In this document: positions 62,224-64,000 of the stretch, one piece after another
Position numbering within the stretch: position 1 is the stretch's first letter
How the letters are laid out: each line of letters starts with the position of its first letter
Assembly: GCA_963798195.1 (NCBI GenBank)
Contig: CAWCSF010000010.1
Coordinates: 682,001-746,000, forward strand
Direction of reading: 5' to 3'
DNA length: 64,000 nucleotides
From: CAVSRC01 sp963798195
Lineage (GTDB): Bacteria; Pseudomonadota; Alphaproteobacteria; Rhizobiales; Kaistiaceae
Translations under genes and position numbers: made by a program
The notes under the pieces: model-generated
Seen by the model: only the letters and a program-made list of their open reading frames with translations
The model's database searches: none
Told to the model about the DNA's origin: nothing

Positions 62224-62986
62224 GCTCTTGCCCCAAAATTCGTGGTTGCGCCGTCATCGGGCGCAGTGCCGGTTACCCGTGGACCGGGTGATTCCCGTCC
62301 TTCAGCCCCATGCCCGAGCCAGGGGTCTTGCGCCCCAGTGCTTGTGTCTCATGCTGCCCGGAAACACTAAATATAGCGTTACCGATGCCTTTTGTCAGGT
62401 GTTTTTTGCAAACAAAAACGTCCATTCCACACCGGATTTAGGGCACAAAATCGCTCCGTTCCCACAGCGACGGCTAACCCGCCTGCCAAGGGTCCGAACG
62501 CGCAACGCTCTGATGGAAAACCCGGGGGCCATACCCGCCGCCGGAACGTCAACCGTGACGCTTGAATGACGCTAAGCCGAGTCGCTTTGGAGCGTCAACG
62601 AGGCTCACCCGAAAAAGGCACGGCATCGCGAAAAGCGGGGATTCGGACATGCAGCAAGGTGGACTTTGCCGGCCAGGACAGGCCTGATTTTGCGAATCGC
62701 GATCGCGTCGGCGGAAACCCGCAGCGAAAGCCGAACTCCACCGCGCTCCGTCGATCGCGTTCGCCAGGATTCGGCTTACGCACGGACGGCGAGAGCGTGC
62801 AGGCCACGCGGACGAGCGTCCACCTGACGGCGGCAGCCCGTGTTGTCGAAAAGACGCTGAAACCGGGGTCAAAGTCCCTGTGATGGCGATCACAAGGCCG
62901 GTCTTGGAAAATCACGGTTAACAAACCACTTCTGTGGTAGTGTTACCTGCCTGATCTTGGCAGGCCACGATAAAACGGGGGTGGCA
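62224..62986. other. 763-base intergenic region between nrdJ and the FecR genes
   Basis: No gene supported. It contains a candidate NrdR box (62364-62379) and the likely promoters of nrdJ (minus) and the first FecR gene (plus). A GGTTAACAAA element at 62916-62925 recurs (one change) before the second FecR gene at the same distance from its ATG. I looked for a cobalamin riboswitch upstream of nrdJ and saw no B12-box-like sequence, but a structure search would be needed. Confidence 0.5.
62364..62379. promoter_or_regulatory. candidate NrdR box upstream of nrdJ
   Basis: The 16-base sequence ACACTAAATATAGCGT is an imperfect palindrome with an A/T core, matching the general form of NrdR boxes (ACAC-A/T-rich-GTGT with a few changes). 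It is 141 bases upstream of the nrdJ ATG. NrdR boxes usually come in pairs; the second is not clear. Binding is inference. Confidence 0.5.
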
Positions 62987-63403
62987 ATGACCTGGTTCAG
63001 CAAGATTTCGATTGCGTCGGCGGCGCTGGCCGCGACGTTGTTCTTGGCGCCGGCAGCTTACGCTGATCCGGACGGGGTCGTGATCGCGGTTATTCAGCAG
63101 GCGCATGTAGACGCCAAGACCGGCAAGAAGATCCTGGCGAAAGCCAATCCGATCTTCACCGGCGACCGAATTATCACCGATCAGATCGGCGAGGCGCAGA
63201 TCAAGTTTCGCGACGACACCAAGCTGGTGGTGGGACCGAACTCGACGCTGGTGATAGACGCATTCGTCTTCAATCGCGACGACACCGCACGGCAGGTTTC
63301 CATCAGCGCGCTTCGCGGCGCCTTCCGCTTCATCAGCGGCAAGAGCCCCAAGGACGTCTACAAGATCACCACGCCGACTGCCACGATCGGTATCCGCGGC
63401 TGA
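62987..63403 (+). CDS. secreted FecR-domain protein ending at the conserved GIRG motif
   Basis: A 138-residue exported protein with a signal peptide (WFSKISIASAALAATLFLAP, then YADPDG) and an N-terminal FecR domain: VIAVIQQAHVDAKTGKKILA, IFTGDRIITDQIGEAQIKFR, DDTKLVVGPNSTLVIDAF and SALRGAFRFISGKSPKDVYK. It stops directly after TPTATIGIRG, where its neighbour continues TEFDFTV. The C-terminal part is therefore missing by a stop rather than a clear frameshift. Related to the second FecR gene at 63516. ATG at 62987 is supported by the GGGGGTGG upstream. Confidence 0.8.
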   Translation: MTWFSKISIASAALAATLFLAPAAYADPDGVVIAVIQQAHVDAKTGKKILAKANPIFTGDRIITDQIGEAQIKFRDDTKLVVGPNSTLVIDAFVFNRDDTARQVSISALRGAFRFISGKSPKDVYKITTPTATIGIRG

Positions 63404-63515
63404 TCCCGTAAAAAGTGCGCGGCAAGGGATTGCCGCGCTGCCGGCGGTAAACAAATCCTTAAATGTATGCAATGGTGTGCGCTGGTTCCGTCATGGGCGG
63501 CTGGGAGTGTGACCA

Positions 63516-64000
63516 ATGCGTGGATTGGTATTGTCCGCCATAGCAGCGACAGGGGTGGCGGCGTTGGCCCTGCCGCCGGCCGCAGGTGCGGTTGACCGCA
63601 GCGGCACGGTGGTGGCCGTGATACCCGCAAGCCAAGCCAACGGGGCCGCCGGCAATCGCACGCTGTACGTATCCGGGCCGATTTACACGGGAGACATCAT
63701 CAAGACGAGTGGCGACGGAGAGGCGCAAATCCGCCTCGACGACGACACCAAGCTCGTAGTCGGGCCAAACTCCTACATGGTCGTCGACGAGTTCGTCTTC
63801 GACAGCCGCAACAAGGCGAAGAAGGTCTCCCTGAACGCGGTGCGCGGCGCATTCCGCTTCATCACGGGCTCGAGCCGGAAGGACGCCTACGAGATCAAGA
63901 CGCCCACCGCGACCATCGGCGTGCGCGGGACTGAGTTCGACTTCACGGTGGACTCCCGCGGCGAGATGAATCTGGCGCTCTTCGAGGGGGAGGCGCGGAT
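63516..64000 (+). CDS. secreted FecR-domain protein, cut by window edge
   Basis: A signal peptide (MRGLVLSAIAATGVAALALP) is followed by the FecR module: GTVVAVIPASQANGAAGNRT, YVSGPIYTGDIIKTSGDGEA, DDDTKLVVGPNSYMVVDEFV, RGAFRFITGSSRKDAYEIKT and PTATIGVRGTEFDFTVDSRG. At least 161 residues are visible before the edge. FecR-domain proteins without a membrane helix are often part of extracytoplasmic polymers or signalling; partner unknown. It follows a truncated paralogue. Confidence 0.8.
   Translation, partial: MRGLVLSAIAATGVAALALPPAAGAVDRSGTVVAVIPASQANGAAGNRTLYVSGPIYTGDIIKTSGDGEAQIRLDDDTKLVVGPNSYMVVDEFVFDSRNKAKKVSLNAVRGAFRFITGSSRKDAYEIKTPTATIGVRGTEFDFTVDSRGEMNLALFEGEAR

Noticed and set aside
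58612..62370. Very long open frame on the plus strand opposite nrdJ (about 1250 codons)
   Set aside because: It mirrors nrdJ codons in a GC-rich genome with strong third-position bias, has no domain, and is rich in arginine and glycine. Similar shadows lie opposite katG, ppk1 and uvrC.
62224..62500. Cobalamin riboswitch for the B12-dependent reductase
   Set aside because: I could not find a B12-box-like sequence or the expected set of stems by eye.
1..64000. tRNA, rRNA, CRISPR, prophage or insertion sequence
   Set aside because: No cloverleaf with the conserved T-loop GGTTCGAATCC-type sequence, no regularly spaced repeats, and no transposase or integrase was seen on either strand.

Overview
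This window is chromosomal DNA from an alphaproteobacterium. It is GC-rich with strong GC third-position bias. The gene orders lptF-lptG-lptD-surA-pdxA-rsmA, uvrC-pgsA-moaD-moaE, purM-purN and perM-hdaA-ppk1-ppx point to Hyphomicrobiales (Rhizobiales). A class II (B12-dependent) ribonucleotide reductase, an Omp25/31-like beta-barrel and several small Rhizobiales-type secreted proteins fit this. I cannot assign a genus. I saw no rRNA or tRNA genes, CRISPR array, prophage, integrase or insertion sequence, so it reads as core genome with some accessory genes.

Layout. 1-7.5 kb (minus) is the outer-membrane biogenesis operon lptF, lptG, lptD, surA-like, pdxA, rsmA (cut by the window edge), mostly joined by 4-base ATGA overlaps. 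Divergent from it is pepA-holC (7.6-9.6 kb). A two-gene c-di-GMP-linked exopolysaccharide synthase (9.7-12.7 kb) follows, resembling the BgsB/BgsA mixed-linkage glucan synthase. Then come an ABC-F ATPase, an LprI-like secreted protein, a periplasmic amino-acid binding protein, an L,D-transpeptidase and a cupin (12.7-18.4 kb). 18.4-28.2 kb holds small secreted proteins, rsgA (frameshifted), DinB, GST, divergent katG/oxyR, an EamA transporter, ndk and small conserved genes. 28.2-32.4 kb (minus) is SDR-uvrC-pgsA-moaD-moaE. 32.6-37 kb has an outer-membrane protein, RNase T2, rlmJ and purN (both frameshifted) and purM. 37.2-48.1 kb has a CDP-alcohol phosphatidyltransferase, perM, hdaA, ppk1, ppx, three DUF1801-type genes, rnd and aspS. 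48.1-51.4 kb encodes two large, related periplasmic proteins of unknown function. 51.6-58.2 kb holds small secreted or membrane proteins, a DUF1993 protein, an alpha/beta hydrolase, rpsU, a GlsB-type protein, a methyltransferase and a frameshifted DUF559 gene. 58.4-62.2 kb is nrdJ, and the window ends in two tandem FecR-domain genes, the second cut by the edge.

How the genes work together. LptF/LptG/LptD with the SurA-like chaperone build the LPS export route. The L,D-transpeptidase, outer-membrane protein and glucan synthase also act on the envelope. PPK1 and PPX make and break polyphosphate. HdaA resets DnaA after replication and NrdJ supplies dNTPs. OxyR-KatG deals with peroxide. MoaD/MoaE form molybdopterin synthase.

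The most notable observations are: five conserved genes each broken by one base (ABC-F, rsgA, rlmJ, purN, DUF559), which most likely reflects sequence quality but could be real decay; a probable CTG start codon for rpsU; the unrecognised pair of periplasmic paralogues beside aspS; a 588-base gap after rpsU rich in perfect stems; an inverted dimer of a palindromic repeat; and a FecR gene that ends exactly at the domain's conserved GIRG motif. I did not find a clear, entirely new system. The periplasmic pair and the structured gap are the best candidates for something undescribed.
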